From Martinezella rhizogenes (lineage in GTDB: Bacteria; Pseudomonadota; Alphaproteobacteria; Rhizobiales; Rhizobiaceae): a stretch of 64,000 bases of DNA. Under the pieces are notes generated by a model that was not told the DNA's origin, did not search any database, and saw only the letters and a program-made list of their open reading frames with translations. Each line of letters begins with the position of its first letter. The first letter of the stretch is position 1. A program made the position numbers and the translations under genes. Positions 42,823-53,156 of this stretch are shown here, one piece after another. The stretch lies in the NCBI GenBank assembly GCA_013322215.1, contig JAAMEZ010000021.1, positions 310,001 to 374,000 on the forward strand, written 5' to 3'.

Positions 42823-43253
42823 CTCAATTCCTCTTTAGTCGTGCGGGGGGAACACCTCTTTGACGGCGTAGAGCGAAGGATGGCATATCGTATAGATTTA
42901 GCCGCCGGTTAGGGTTGAGGAACGATCCGGCGGCAATGTGGCCGTCAAGCGTTTTCTGTGAGGCAATAGCGCGGCGATCCCCTGACCATAGAGCGGCAGC
43001 TTTATGGCGATCACTGTCGCGGTTCAATCCTACGCCGAAGTTTGGAAAGAACTCCGGATTGACCTCGTGGCCCGAACCGCTATTCCGCTGGTTTCCCGCA
43101 GGCCATGACTCGGCACAAATGGAATCTGCTCCAGCGGCTTAAATAATGTGCGGATTTATAAAACAGTATTGATACAACCTATACGACGATGTTATTGCCG
43201 TCCGCACCTTCCCTATAGCGAACGATAACTTGTCCAGCACCAATCAAACGGCG
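42823..43253. other. 431-bp gap between divergent DUF4168 and AGE-family genes
   Basis: No gene, RNA or clear hairpin was found. An AT-rich stretch at about 43143-43190 (TTGATACAACC...) is the likely promoter area for the epimerase gene. Confidence 0.5.
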
Positions 43254-44402
43254 ATGAAGAACTACGCATCTCTCCTTCACTTCAAAAGCTACTTCATCGA
43301 GATTGTCTTACCGACCTGGATCTCATCCGCTTTCGACGATGCCACCGGCCAATTCATGGAAGGCTTGCAGATCGATGGCTCCGCAGATCCGAGCGGCATC
43401 GTCCGCACGAGAACGGCGGCGCGCGTGATCTACGTCTTCGCACACGCCAGTGCGCTTGGCGTTGCCCCGCAAGGATCGCTACAGAAAGCCGAGCGCGCCT
43501 TTGCCAATCTCTCCACAACTTCGCGCATTGGCTCGCAAAAACAAGGGTTTCCAAGGAGCATTAGCTACACGACCGGTGCCGTTGTTGATTCCGAGCGCGA
43601 CCTCTATGATCATGCATGCGTCCTTCTAGCGCTAACCTGGCTCGCTCAGGCGACCGGCAAGGTAACGTACCGCAATCAGATCGACGATACGATCACGGCG
43701 ATGGACGATATGTTGACGGCCCCGCACGGCGGCTGGGCGGAAGACAGCCTCGGCAGCATCCCCCGTCGGCAGAACCCCCATATGCACTGTTTCGAATCAT
43801 TTCTCGCCTTGGCGGAAGCTTACGCCGCTCCCGCACATATCGCCCGCGCCAGCGAACTTTATGGGCTATTCCGATCCCGCTTTTTCGACGAGGCCACAAA
43901 CACACTTCGCGAGTATTTCGGGCCTGCGTGGGAGATCGGCGATATATATGGATCAGAACGAATAGAGCCGGGCCATATGGCCGAATGGGTTTGGCTGATT
44001 GGCCGCTATGTGAAGTGGTCAGGAAGGGACCTCAGCTCGTTGACAGCCAAGATACTGGACAACACCCTCTCGGTTGGCAGGCATGCAGGTACGCCCTTCC
44101 TGATCGACGAAACCAGTGTTGACGGCATTCCAACAAAGCAAAGTCGCCGTCTGTGGCCACAAGCTGAGCTGATAAAGGCATACATAACGCAAGCACGGCT
44201 GACCGGGAATTCGGACTACCTTGAACGTGCAGAGCAACTGACAGCAGCCCTATTGGAAACCTATCTTGCACACACCCCCAGAGGAACTTGGCGCGACTGC
44301 TTTGACCTTAGCGGGCGCTCGATCGCAACCTCTATACCTGCAAGTTCTCTTTATCACTTGTGGACGGTCGTCTCCGAACTGATCCACTTGGACGGACGAT
44401 AA
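43254..44402 (+). CDS. AGE-family sugar epimerase/isomerase
   Basis: About 382 residues. (alpha/alpha)6-barrel motifs of N-acylglucosamine 2-epimerases and related aldose-ketose isomerases: RRQNPHMHCFESFLALAEA, IEPGHMAEWVWLI, RLWPQAELIKA and IPASSLYHLW, with the histidines expected in the active site. They interconvert hexoses such as mannose and fructose or acyl-hexosamines in the cytosol. The ATG at 43254 is used; a TTG at 43230 is in frame, and neither has a strong ribosome-binding site. Stand-alone gene; hairpin at 44656-44689 is the next feature. Confidence 0.88.
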   Translation: MKNYASLLHFKSYFIEIVLPTWISSAFDDATGQFMEGLQIDGSADPSGIVRTRTAARVIYVFAHASALGVAPQGSLQKAERAFANLSTTSRIGSQKQGFPRSISYTTGAVVDSERDLYDHACVLLALTWLAQATGKVTYRNQIDDTITAMDDMLTAPHGGWAEDSLGSIPRRQNPHMHCFESFLALAEAYAAPAHIARASELYGLFRSRFFDEATNTLREYFGPAWEIGDIYGSERIEPGHMAEWVWLIGRYVKWSGRDLSSLTAKILDNTLSVGRHAGTPFLIDETSVDGIPTKQSRRLWPQAELIKAYITQARLTGNSDYLERAEQLTAALLETYLAHTPRGTWRDCFDLSGRSIATSIPASSLYHLWTVVSELIHLDGR

Positions 44403-44655
44403 ACATCGAGATCCGCTTCAGCGCGAACTTCTTCCGAAGTCGGCAACGACCGCCGATGCGATAGAGTAACACTCGATTCCGACAGCCGGGAATGTCAAAA
44501 ACGGCTTTTCGCCATGACTGCGACTGACCGAGGTTGGCGCAAATCCGCCCGGAAGTGGTCTGCCGAACGAAACAGGAGCACATGAGACATGGCGAGAAGA
44601 CAATCACCTGGGAGTCGGGCGGGTTAGCTTTACCGGACGACCCGAATTTCTAACG

Positions 44656-44689
44656 ACAGCCATCCCGCATACAAAGGCGGAATGGCTGT
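44656..44689. terminator. Hairpin terminator between convergent epimerase and lactonase genes
   Basis: ACAGCCATCCCGC pairs with GCGGAATGGCTGT (one mismatch) around an 8-nt loop. It starts 16 bp after the minus-strand lactonase stop; TTGTTTCTTTTC follows on the plus strand, so it may end transcription from both sides. The rest of the 302-bp gap (44403-44704) shows nothing. Confidence 0.65.
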
Positions 44690-44704
44690 GATCCTTGTTT
44701 CTTT

Positions 44705-45877
44705 TCAAGGAAGAGTGACGATCTCGATCCAGTTCGCGCCGGCGTCGACAGGATAACGATCGATCGGCGTGAGCGCGCCGTTCGCCTGGTCGATAGCATA
44801 GACGGCGATCTTGTCGGATTTCTCACCGGTCGCGATCAGGAAGCGGCCCGACGGATCGATGCGGATACCGCGCGGCTGTTTCTCGGTCGGATAATTGGTG
44901 ACATAGGTGAGGTTTCCGCTTCCGTCCCCGACATGGAAGAGCGCGATCTTGCTGGTGGTTCGCTCCGTCGTATAGAGGAATTTGCCGTTCGGGGTGATGC
45001 CGATGTCGGCGGCCCAGACCTTCGGCTTGCCGTCATCGACAGGTGCGGCTGCCGGCGTCGTGGCGTTGAACGGCGGCGGAGGCGGCGGGGCAATGCCCGG
45101 AGACAGCCCGGCATCGTCCGGAACGGATGCGACGCTTTCGATTTCGGTGAGTACCCCCTTCGCCGGATCGAGGCTGTAGTGAATGACGTGGCCGGTCAGT
45201 TCGGTGACGACATAGACCGATTTGCCGTCCGGAGAGAAAATGATATGGCGCGGCCCGAAGCCGGGTTTGGTGGCAATCTCAGGCGGATTGTTCGGCTCCA
45301 GCATGCCGGTCTGCGGATTGAGCACGAACTGCAGCACGACGTCGGAGCCGAGATTGGTCGCAAAGACATATTTGCCTGTGGGGTCGCTGACGACCGAATG
45401 AGCATTGCGGCCGGTCAGGATCATCTGGCGAGTGCCGTCCGTCACGCGGCCATCCGGATCGATCGGCAGGACCGCGATCTTGTTTCCGCCATAGGAGGAG
45501 GTAAAAAGCAGGCGTCCGGAGGGATCCGTCGATACATAGGGCATGCTGTCGGGCAAGGCCGCGACCGCACCCTGTGTCAGATTTCCTGTTGCAGGATCGA
45601 TCGCCAGCGTCAGCACCCGGTAAGGCTGCGAGCGCACGACGACATAAAGATGCTTCTTGTCGGGGCCGACGGTCATCGGCATGACCATCTTGCCCGCATC
45701 GAAGGTCGCCGCTGGCGTCAGGGTGCCGGCCTTCTCGTCCATGCTGTAGCTGTCGATCTTTCCGTCCGTCGCCGCGGAGACATAGACGAATGTCCTGGCA
45801 AACGCGACGTCCGCCGCGGCAAGCATTGCCGAGACGGCGATGACCGAGCCAAAAATTCCAGATGGTAATCTAACCAC
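44705..45877 (-). CDS. Exported lactonase-family beta-propeller (6-phosphogluconolactonase-like)
   Basis: 390 residues. A signal peptide (SVIAVSAMLAAADVAFA) leads into seven-bladed propeller repeats such as VGPDKKHLYVVV, TDPSGRLLFTSSYGG, SDPTGKYVFATNLGSD, GPRHIIFSPDGKSVYVV and PRGIRIDPSGRFLIATGEKSD, the PF10282 lactonase type. A proline-rich insert (PPPPPPF) lies mid-protein. Cytosolic members hydrolyse sugar lactones; this one is exported, so it may act on lactones in the periplasm. GTG at 45877 follows GGGAGGAGG. Last gene of the uronate operon. Confidence 0.85.
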   Translation of the reverse strand: MVRLPSGIFGSVIAVSAMLAAADVAFARTFVYVSAATDGKIDSYSMDEKAGTLTPAATFDAGKMVMPMTVGPDKKHLYVVVRSQPYRVLTLAIDPATGNLTQGAVAALPDSMPYVSTDPSGRLLFTSSYGGNKIAVLPIDPDGRVTDGTRQMILTGRNAHSVVSDPTGKYVFATNLGSDVVLQFVLNPQTGMLEPNNPPEIATKPGFGPRHIIFSPDGKSVYVVTELTGHVIHYSLDPAKGVLTEIESVASVPDDAGLSPGIAPPPPPPFNATTPAAAPVDDGKPKVWAADIGITPNGKFLYTTERTTSKIALFHVGDGSGNLTYVTNYPTEKQPRGIRIDPSGRFLIATGEKSDKIAVYAIDQANGALTPIDRYPVDAGANWIEIVTLP

Positions 45878-45902
45878 GAGTGTCCTCCTCCCACAAAAGA
45901 GC

Positions 45903-45925
45903 GATCGTCGGCATTGCCGACGATC
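45903..45925 (-). terminator. Hairpin between kdgD-like and lactonase genes
   Basis: GATCGTCGGC and GCCGACGATC form a perfect 10-bp stem with a 3-nt loop in the 72-bp gap. No T-run; it may reduce expression of the lactonase relative to the upstream genes. Confidence 0.5.
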
Positions 45926-45949
45926 ATTTGCATCCGTTTGGCTACCGCT

Positions 45950-46867
<918 letters not shown>

Positions 46868-46896
46868 CTATTATCGATTGGTATGGGCAATGGGTC

Positions 46897-47871
46897 TCAG
46901 GCGCCTTCGAGCGACTGAACGAGGGCGGCGATGTAGCCATAGCAGAAGGCGAAGGCGACGCCGGTCGGGTCCCGGCCGCTGATGGTCGGCACATGATCGG
47001 GCATCAGCATGTATTGATAGCCGACTTCCTTGTAGATCTTCGCGGAACGGACCATGTCCATGTCGCCCTCGTCCGGGAAAGTCTCCATGAAGGAGAGCTT
47101 GCCGCCGCGAATGTTGCGGAAATGGACGTTGAAAAGCTTACCGCGCGTGCCGAACCAACGGATGATGTCGTCGATTTCCTCACGCGGATTGTCTAGCATC
47201 TCGCCGACCGATCCCTGGCAGAAGTTTAGCCCGTGATAGGGGCTTTCGCGCATCAGCACGAATTTCTTCAGGCCTTCGACGGAGCCGAGCACGCGCGTGA
47301 CGCCGCGATAACCCGGCGGCGTATAGGGATCGTGCGGATGGCAGGCGAGACGGACGCGATTGCTCTCCGCCAAGGGCACGACGCGCTCCAGGAAATAGTC
47401 GATCCGCTCCCAGTTCTCATCTTCCGACAAGACGCCGGCGAGGCCGGGGGCCGCCTGGTGGTCCGCCTTATCCCAGCGGAAGCTCGCATTCATCGAGCCG
47501 CCGCGTCCTCGTTCTTCCGGCGTGCGCGGAATGCCGATGAGGTTGAGATTGTATTTTGCTGCGGGAATGCCGACAGCCGCTACATCTTCGATGAGCTTGC
47601 AAACCGCATCGATCTGGCGATCACGATCCGGTCCGGCAAGCAGAATATCAGGATAGGATGCCTTTTCGATCGGCTGAGACGGCAAGGGAAGCTGGATCAT
47701 ATCCAGAATCAGCCCGAAACTCTCGACCTTGTCGCGGAGGCACTCAAGATCGGACAGCGTCCAGCTCTCCGGCTTTCCCGGCGGATCCGCACATATATGC
47801 TTCAGCCCCAATTGCGCGAAAACGCGATAATCGTCGTCGTCGCGCGCCTCGACCTGCGTTCCTACATACAC
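46897..47871 (-). CDS. Mannonate dehydratase-like protein (UxuA family)
   Basis: 324 residues with a xylose-isomerase-like TIM barrel. Motifs: LACHPHDPYTPPGYRGVTRVLG, NFCQGSVGEML, FNVHFRNIRGG and YMLMPDHVPTI, whose His, Cys and Asp residues line the metal site in UxuA. UxuA converts D-mannonate to 2-keto-3-deoxygluconate. GTG at 47871 with GGGAG nine bases upstream. Shorter than E. coli UxuA (about 394), as in many rhizobial relatives. First gene of the minus-strand sugar-acid operon, with an inverted repeat just upstream (47902-47919). Confidence 0.82.
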   Translation of the reverse strand: MYVGTQVEARDDDDYRVFAQLGLKHICADPPGKPESWTLSDLECLRDKVESFGLILDMIQLPLPSQPIEKASYPDILLAGPDRDRQIDAVCKLIEDVAAVGIPAAKYNLNLIGIPRTPEERGRGGSMNASFRWDKADHQAAPGLAGVLSEDENWERIDYFLERVVPLAESNRVRLACHPHDPYTPPGYRGVTRVLGSVEGLKKFVLMRESPYHGLNFCQGSVGEMLDNPREEIDDIIRWFGTRGKLFNVHFRNIRGGKLSFMETFPDEGDMDMVRSAKIYKEVGYQYMLMPDHVPTISGRDPTGVAFAFCYGYIAALVQSLEGA

Positions 47872-47901
47872 CGAGCGTCTCTCCCATGAGATTGATCTAT
47901 A

Positions 47902-47919
47902 TCATATGACATAATATGA
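47902..47919. promoter_or_regulatory. Inverted repeat in the uxuA-like promoter, candidate GntR operator
   Basis: TCATAT-N6-ATATGA, with CATAATATGA at 47910-47919. The same ten bases occur at 48721-48730 in front of the binding-protein operon. It is 31 bp upstream of the uxuA-like start. Confidence 0.5.
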
Positions 47920-47939
47920 ATTTTATGAAGTGTCGAGAA

Positions 47940-48650
47940 CTATTGCTGCTCCGCGAGCATGCGATAACGGCGCTGGCTCGCTAGCATATGTGCCCGCATC
48001 GCCTGGCGCGCTCGCTCCGGGTCCTGGTCTGCAATCGCAGCCAGAATTTCCGCATGCTCGGCATGCACCTTCTCCAGATAGACGTGATCGCTGGCCTCTG
48101 GCAGGTTTGGGAACTGCCTGCGCGGGATGGTGCGGGCGCCGAAATGCCGGAGTACATCGACATAGAAGCGGTTGTTCGTGGCCGCCGCGATCGCCATGTG
48201 GAATTCATAATCCGCTTCGACAGTCGATAGCCCCTGCTCTATCAGCAATGCCATCTTGCGGTTGGCGGCTGCAATTGCCGCCTCCTGTTCGGCCGTTCGG
48301 CGATAGGCGGCGATTGCAGCCGCCTCGCCTTCCGCAGCCATGCGGAATTCGAGCAATTCCAGTGTCTCGGGGATGCTTTTGATCTCGACGGGAGTGAGTG
48401 CCAGCCTGGAGCGTTCCGTGAGATCGGCAACAAATACCCCCTTGCCTTGAACGGGTTTAACAAGGCCGGCAGCACGAAGGTCCGCAATCGCCTCGCGCAC
48501 CACAGTCCGGCTGACGCCAAACGCCGCTTCGAGCCGCGGTTCCGTCGGAAGCTGGTCGCCCGCCTGAAGCTCGCCCACCTCGATCTGCATGCGCAACTGA
48601 TCGATAACCTGTTGCGCCAGTCTTTGCCGGCTCCGGCCGAGTATCGCCAT
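47940..48650 (-). CDS. GntR-family transcriptional regulator, FCD type
   Basis: 236 residues. Winged helix-turn-helix at about 10-75 (RLAQQVIDQLRMQIEVGEL, FGVSRTVVREAIADLRAAGLV, GKGVFV), FCD domain at about 95-225 with DYEFHMAIAAAT metal-ligand segment. Belongs with UxuR/ExuR/LldR-type regulators. ATG at 48650 has GGGGGA six bases upstream; upstream in-frame ATGs at 48667 and 48674 are less suited. It sits between, and on the same strand as, the uxuA-like operon and divergent from the Dpp-type operon, and probably represses both in the absence of a sugar acid. Confidence 0.9.
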   Translation of the reverse strand: MAILGRSRQRLAQQVIDQLRMQIEVGELQAGDQLPTEPRLEAAFGVSRTVVREAIADLRAAGLVKPVQGKGVFVADLTERSRLALTPVEIKSIPETLELLEFRMAAEGEAAAIAAYRRTAEQEAAIAAANRKMALLIEQGLSTVEADYEFHMAIAAATNNRFYVDVLRHFGARTIPRRQFPNLPEASDHVYLEKVHAEHAEILAAIADQDPERARQAMRAHMLASQRRYRMLAEQQ

Positions 48651-48719
48651 TCTTGGTCCCCCGTTCATTTTCATCAAGCCATCGGCATGGCCTTGCAAAC
48701 CATGCCGATCTTCGGTAAA

Positions 48720-48759
48720 TCATAATATGACATGCGGATAACATCATACGTATTATATA
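48720..48759. promoter_or_regulatory. AT-rich operator-like motifs before the Dpp-type operon
   Basis: TCATAATATGA (48720-48730) is an 11-bp palindrome with a central A and repeats the ten bases seen at 47910-47919. A second imperfect palindrome, TCATACGTATTA with the self-complementary ATACGTAT core, lies about 22 bp further. Both are between the GntR gene and the operon start at 48781. Confidence 0.45.
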
Positions 48760-48780
48760 CTATTCGAGGGAGGAAGCATA

Positions 48781-50376
48781 ATGAAGCACTTTTCGAAGGC
48801 CATGTTTGTGGGCGCTACAATCGGCATGCTGACACTGGCTGCGCCGCAGCTTCAGGCGGCTACGCCCAAAGATCAATTGGTAATCGGCACCTCGCTCGCG
48901 CAGGTGCTGTCCCTCGACCCGCAGCAGGCCACTGAACCCAAGGCGCTCGAAATCCTTGCCAATCTCTACGATCGACTTGTCGCAACGACCGCGGATGGCA
49001 AGATCGTACCGCAGCTGGCAGAAAGCTGGACGGATGACGGCAAGTCGCTGACGCTGAAATTGCGGGAAGCCACTTTCGCCTCCGGCAACCCAGTCACCGC
49101 CAACGATGTCGTCTTCTCACTGACCCGGCTGATGAAGCTCAACCAGTCTGGTTCCTCCTATTTCAAGCGCATCGGCTATTCCACGGAAACCGTCGCCCAA
49201 CAGATCCATGCGGTCGACGCCAAGACAGTGCGCATCGATCTGACGGACAAGGTGACGGCCGAAGGGCTGCTTTATCGGCTGGCGCTCGGCGTTTCGAGCG
49301 TTGTCGACAGTGTCGAGGTGCAGAAGCATATTGCAAACGACGATTCCGGAAACGCCTGGCTGCGTACCCATTCGGCAGGCTCCGGGCCGTTCACGCTGAA
49401 CAAATGGACCCCGAACGAGATCGTCATTCTGGATGCCAACAAGGCCTATGTCGGCGGCGCACCTAAAATGCGGCGCGTCATCATCCGCCATGTACCGGAA
49501 AGCCAGGTCGAGCGGCTGATGCTTGACCGCGGCGATATCGATATCGGCAACGCATTGTCCAAGTCCGATCTCGAAACCTTCGAGACCAAGGGCAATTTCG
49601 TCATCCAGCGCGTGCCGACGGGTGGCTTCTATGTGCTGGCGATGAATGCGGGCAATCAATATCTCGCCAACCCGAAGGTTCGTGAAGCCATCGCCTACGG
49701 CATTGACTACAAGGGTATTGAGAAGACCATCATGGGTCCTTACGGCCGGGCACGAAACGTCCCCGTTCCGGAAAACTTCGAATACGCACTGCCGAATCCG
49801 GACTGGCATCTCGATGTTGCCAAAGCAAAGCAATTGCTCACGGACGCAGGCTTCAAGGACGGCTTCTCACTGACGCTGAAGACGATCTCGCAGACGCCGC
49901 GCATCGATCTGGCAACCGCCATTCAGGCCTCCCTCGGCCAGATCGGCATCAAGGTCGAGATACAGCAGGGCAATGGTTCAGAGATCATTGCCGCCCACCG
50001 CGCGCGCAACTTCGACCTGCTGCTGCCGCAGACGAGCGCGCCGATGCCGAACGTTCTTGGCTCCATGGATGATTTTGCCAACAATCCCGACAACCGGCTC
50101 GAGGCCAACAATGCCGGCAACTTCGCCTGGCGTTCGGCCTGGGATATCCCCGGATTGACGGCACTTGCGGAAAAGACCTCGGTAGAGCCCGATGCCAAGA
50201 AGCGGGCCGAACTCTATACCCAGATGCAGCAGATGTTCGTTGATCTGAAACCGGCGCTCCTGCCGCTTTTCGAACGGTTCGAACCCCTTGTTCTCTCCGC
50301 CAGGGTCAAAGGCTATCTCGGGCATCCCAACCAGATGACCCGCCTTGAAAACGTGACCAAGGCCGACGCCGAATAA
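48781..50376 (+). CDS. Peptide/sugar-acid ABC transporter, SBP family 5 binding protein
   Basis: 531 residues. Signal peptide to about residue 26 (TLAAPQLQAA), then SLDPQQATEPKALEILANLYD, LAESWTDDGKSLTLKLRE, and TANDVVFSLTRL, the DppA/OppA pattern. Family 5 proteins bind peptides, nickel, opines or oligosaccharides. Next to mannonate and keto-deoxy-glucarate dehydratase genes, an oligo-uronide or sugar-acid conjugate is a reasonable ligand (inference). A GAGGGAGGAAG ribosome-binding site precedes the ATG. First gene of a five-gene operon. Confidence 0.9.
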   Translation: MKHFSKAMFVGATIGMLTLAAPQLQAATPKDQLVIGTSLAQVLSLDPQQATEPKALEILANLYDRLVATTADGKIVPQLAESWTDDGKSLTLKLREATFASGNPVTANDVVFSLTRLMKLNQSGSSYFKRIGYSTETVAQQIHAVDAKTVRIDLTDKVTAEGLLYRLALGVSSVVDSVEVQKHIANDDSGNAWLRTHSAGSGPFTLNKWTPNEIVILDANKAYVGGAPKMRRVIIRHVPESQVERLMLDRGDIDIGNALSKSDLETFETKGNFVIQRVPTGGFYVLAMNAGNQYLANPKVREAIAYGIDYKGIEKTIMGPYGRARNVPVPENFEYALPNPDWHLDVAKAKQLLTDAGFKDGFSLTLKTISQTPRIDLATAIQASLGQIGIKVEIQQGNGSEIIAAHRARNFDLLLPQTSAPMPNVLGSMDDFANNPDNRLEANNAGNFAWRSAWDIPGLTALAEKTSVEPDAKKRAELYTQMQQMFVDLKPALLPLFERFEPLVLSARVKGYLGHPNQMTRLENVTKADAE

Positions 50377-50396
50377 GCAATCGAAGGCAGCCGATC

Positions 50397-51425
50397 ATGA
50401 AGGAACTATCCGTAGCCGAATTCGGCCGACGCATCGCGCATCTGATCGTCAGCCTGTTCATCCTCCTGTTGGTCACCTTCGTGATCGGCCGCGTCCTGCC
50501 GGCCGATCCGGTGGGGGCGATCGTCGGCGAGCTGGCCGATCCCGCCGCCTATACGGCGATGCGCCAGCGGCTCGGACTGGATCTTCCCGTTCACGAACAG
50601 TTCTTCATCTATCTGAAGGGCCTTGCCCATGGCGATTTCGGCACGGCGATCCTGACGGGAAATCCCGTCTCTGCCGATCTTGCCCAGGCCTTTCCGGCGA
50701 CGTTCGAGCTTGCGACGCTTGCCGTCATTATCTCGACCTTCGTCGGCGTGCCGCTCGGTCTGGTGGCAGCACTGTTCCGTGACCGGCTGATCGACAAGAT
50801 CGCGCGCGTCGTCTCTCTCGTCGGCCATTCCATTCCGGTCTTCTGGTTCGGGATCGTCGGGCTTGTCGTCTTCTATGCGAGCCTGAACTGGGTCGGCGGC
50901 CCAGGCCGGGTCGATGTCTATTATGAGGGTATCGTCACGCCGCAAACCGGTCTTCTGCTGGTGGACAGTCTCCTGCAGGGCGAGACGGACATTTTCTGGA
51001 ATGCGCTGAGCCACATCATCCTGCCGGCCTTCATTCTCGCCTATGCGGCCGTTGCCTATATCACCCGCATGACCCGCAGTTTCACCCTGGAGCAGCTCAG
51101 CCAGGATTATGTGATTGCCGCCCGCGCCAAGGGCGTCGGTCCAGCGCGAACCATCATCGGCCATGTTCTTCCGAACATCGCCGTGCAGCTCATCACCATT
51201 CTCGCCATCTCCTATGGGGGGCTGCTTGAGGGCGCGGTGGTGACCGAAATCGTCTTCTCCTGGCCGGGCATCGGCCAATACATGACGAACGCCCTGATGA
51301 TCGGCGACATGAATGCCATTCTTGCGGCAACCATCATTGTCGGATTCTTCTTTATGCTTTTGAATTTCCTAGCGGATATCGCCTATGCGGTCTTCGATCC
51401 GCGCACCAGGGAGGCCGCCCGATGA
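50397..51425 (+). CDS. Dpp/Opp-type ABC transporter permease (DppB-like)
   Basis: 342 residues. N-terminal membrane helix IVSLFILLLVTFVIGRVLPADPV, then RQRLGLDLPVHEQFF, LPLGLVAALFRDRLIDK region, and the EAA loop ARAKGVGPARTIIGHVLPN. Six helices expected. Starts 20 bp after the binding-protein gene and overlaps the second permease gene (ATGA). Confidence 0.9.
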   Translation: MKELSVAEFGRRIAHLIVSLFILLLVTFVIGRVLPADPVGAIVGELADPAAYTAMRQRLGLDLPVHEQFFIYLKGLAHGDFGTAILTGNPVSADLAQAFPATFELATLAVIISTFVGVPLGLVAALFRDRLIDKIARVVSLVGHSIPVFWFGIVGLVVFYASLNWVGGPGRVDVYYEGIVTPQTGLLLVDSLLQGETDIFWNALSHIILPAFILAYAAVAYITRMTRSFTLEQLSQDYVIAARAKGVGPARTIIGHVLPNIAVQLITILAISYGGLLEGAVVTEIVFSWPGIGQYMTNALMIGDMNAILAATIIVGFFFMLLNFLADIAYAVFDPRTREAAR

Positions 51426-52324
51426 GCGATGCGATCCATGCGGACGTAACCGTCCGTCCGCCGAATATCATGAGCCGCATGACGGGTTCGCTGAAAAGTG
51501 CCGGCAGCAAGCTTGCCCACGAGCCGCTTGGCCTCACAGGCTTCATCATCCTCGCCCTGCTATGCCTGATCGCGATCTTCGCGCCGCTTCTGGCACCCTA
51601 TGATCCGAACTTGCAGGTGCTTTCGGACGCGTTGAAGCCGCCAAGCCTTGCGCATCTGGCCGGAACCGACGAATTCGGTCGCGATATCCTAAGCCGCCTG
51701 ATCTTCGGCACACGCATCACCATCCAGACGGTGCTGTCGATTTCGGTGATCGTCGGCCCGATCGGTCTTCTGATCGGCGTGGTTGCCGGCTTTTTCGGCG
51801 GTCGTATCGACGCACTCCTGATGCGCGCCACCGATATCGTGCTCTCCTTTCCGTCGCTGATCCTGGCGCTGGCCTTCGCCGCGGCGCTCGGCGCTGGCCT
51901 GACGACAGCGATCATCGCCATCTCGCTGACAGCCTGGCCACCGATTGCAAGACTGGCACGCGCCGAGGCGCTCGTCGTCCGGAACACCGACTATGTCGCC
52001 GCTGCCCGGCTTTATGGAGCCTCCAGGCTGCGTATCCTGTTCTTCTACATCGCGCCGATGTGCGTCCCCTCGGTCATCGTGCGCCTGACGCTCAACATGG
52101 CAGGCATCATCCTGACGGCGGCATCCCTCGGCTTCCTTGGGCTAGGCGCCCAGCCGCCGGCGCCGGAATGGGGCGCGATGATTTCCAACGGCCGCAAATA
52201 CATGCTCGATTTCTGGTGGGTCGCCGTCATGCCCGGCATAGCGATCCTTCTGGCAAGTCTGGCCTTCAACATCGTCGGCGACACACTGCGCGATATTCTG
52301 GATCCCCGCCATGCAAGATCGTGA
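51422..52324 (+). CDS. Dpp/Opp-type ABC transporter permease (DppC-like)
   Basis: 300 residues. LTGFIILALLCLIAIFAPLLAPYDPN, GTDEFGRDILSRLIFGTRI and AARLYGASRLRILFFYIAP (EAA loop) are typical of DppC. Paired with the DppB-like permease; its 3' end overlaps the first ATPase gene by 14 bp. Confidence 0.9.
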   Translation: MSDAIHADVTVRPPNIMSRMTGSLKSAGSKLAHEPLGLTGFIILALLCLIAIFAPLLAPYDPNLQVLSDALKPPSLAHLAGTDEFGRDILSRLIFGTRITIQTVLSISVIVGPIGLLIGVVAGFFGGRIDALLMRATDIVLSFPSLILALAFAAALGAGLTTAIIAISLTAWPPIARLARAEALVVRNTDYVAAARLYGASRLRILFFYIAPMCVPSVIVRLTLNMAGIILTAASLGFLGLGAQPPAPEWGAMISNGRKYMLDFWWVAVMPGIAILLASLAFNIVGDTLRDILDPRHARS

Positions 52325-53156
52325 TCCCCATCCCATCCTCTCCGTTCGAGGCCTGAACGTCCGCTTTGGCCGCAACTCCCTGGCGGCGGTCTCCGATGTC
52401 AGTTTCGATGTCGGACGCGAGCGCGTCGGGATCGTCGGCGAATCCGGCTCCGGCAAATCGACGACAGGGCGCGCGGTCATGCGTCTGCTGCCGCCGAGCG
52501 CAAGCATCACGGCCGAACGCATGGCGCTCGACGGCGTCTCCCTGCTCGACAGGTCGGAGCGACAGATGGGCGCCCTGCGCGGCAAGGATATTGCTTTGAT
52601 CATGCAGGATCCGCGCTATTCCCTCAATCCGGTGCTGACCGTCGGCAAGCAGATCGCTGAGGCGGCGCGACTGCATTTGGGTTTGCGTGGCGGCAAAGCG
52701 CGCGATGCTGCGCGCGCCATGCTCGAGCGCGTCCGTATCAACGATCCGGAGCGCGTGATGGCGCTCTACCCGCATCAGATCTCGGGCGGCATGGGTCAGC
52801 GCGTCATGATCGCGATGATGCTCCTGGCAAAACCGAAGCTTGTCATAGCCGACGAGCCGACGTCCGCACTCGATGTCAGCGTGCGCAAGGACGTGCTCAC
52901 TCTGCTCGACGAGCTGGTGCGCGAGAACAATTCCGGACTGCTGCTCATCAGCCACGATATCCGCATGGTCGCGGCCTTCTGCGAGCGCATCATCGTCATG
53001 TATTCCGGCCGCATCGTGGAGACGCTGACGCGTCTGGAAGATGCCCAGCATCCATACACGCGCGGACTGATGTCCGCATTGCCGGACCCGCACAAGCCGG
53101 TGCGCCGCCTGGCGGTGCTCGACAGGGAAAAGCTTGATCTGGAGACCAGCCGATGA
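52311..53156 (+). CDS. Dpp/Opp-type ABC transporter ATPase (DppD-like)
   Basis: 281 residues. Walker A GESGSGKST, signature ISGGMGQRVMIAMML, Walker [15 protein letters not shown] and SHDIRMVA. The usual C-terminal Opp extension is present (HPYTRGLMSALPDPHK), but the final iron-sulfur-type cysteine tail is short. The start lies inside the preceding permease gene; the stop overlaps the next ATPase gene by ATGA. Confidence 0.9.
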   Translation: MQDRDPHPILSVRGLNVRFGRNSLAAVSDVSFDVGRERVGIVGESGSGKSTTGRAVMRLLPPSASITAERMALDGVSLLDRSERQMGALRGKDIALIMQDPRYSLNPVLTVGKQIAEAARLHLGLRGGKARDAARAMLERVRINDPERVMALYPHQISGGMGQRVMIAMMLLAKPKLVIADEPTSALDVSVRKDVLTLLDELVRENNSGLLLISHDIRMVAAFCERIIVMYSGRIVETLTRLEDAQHPYTRGLMSALPDPHKPVRRLAVLDREKLDLETSR

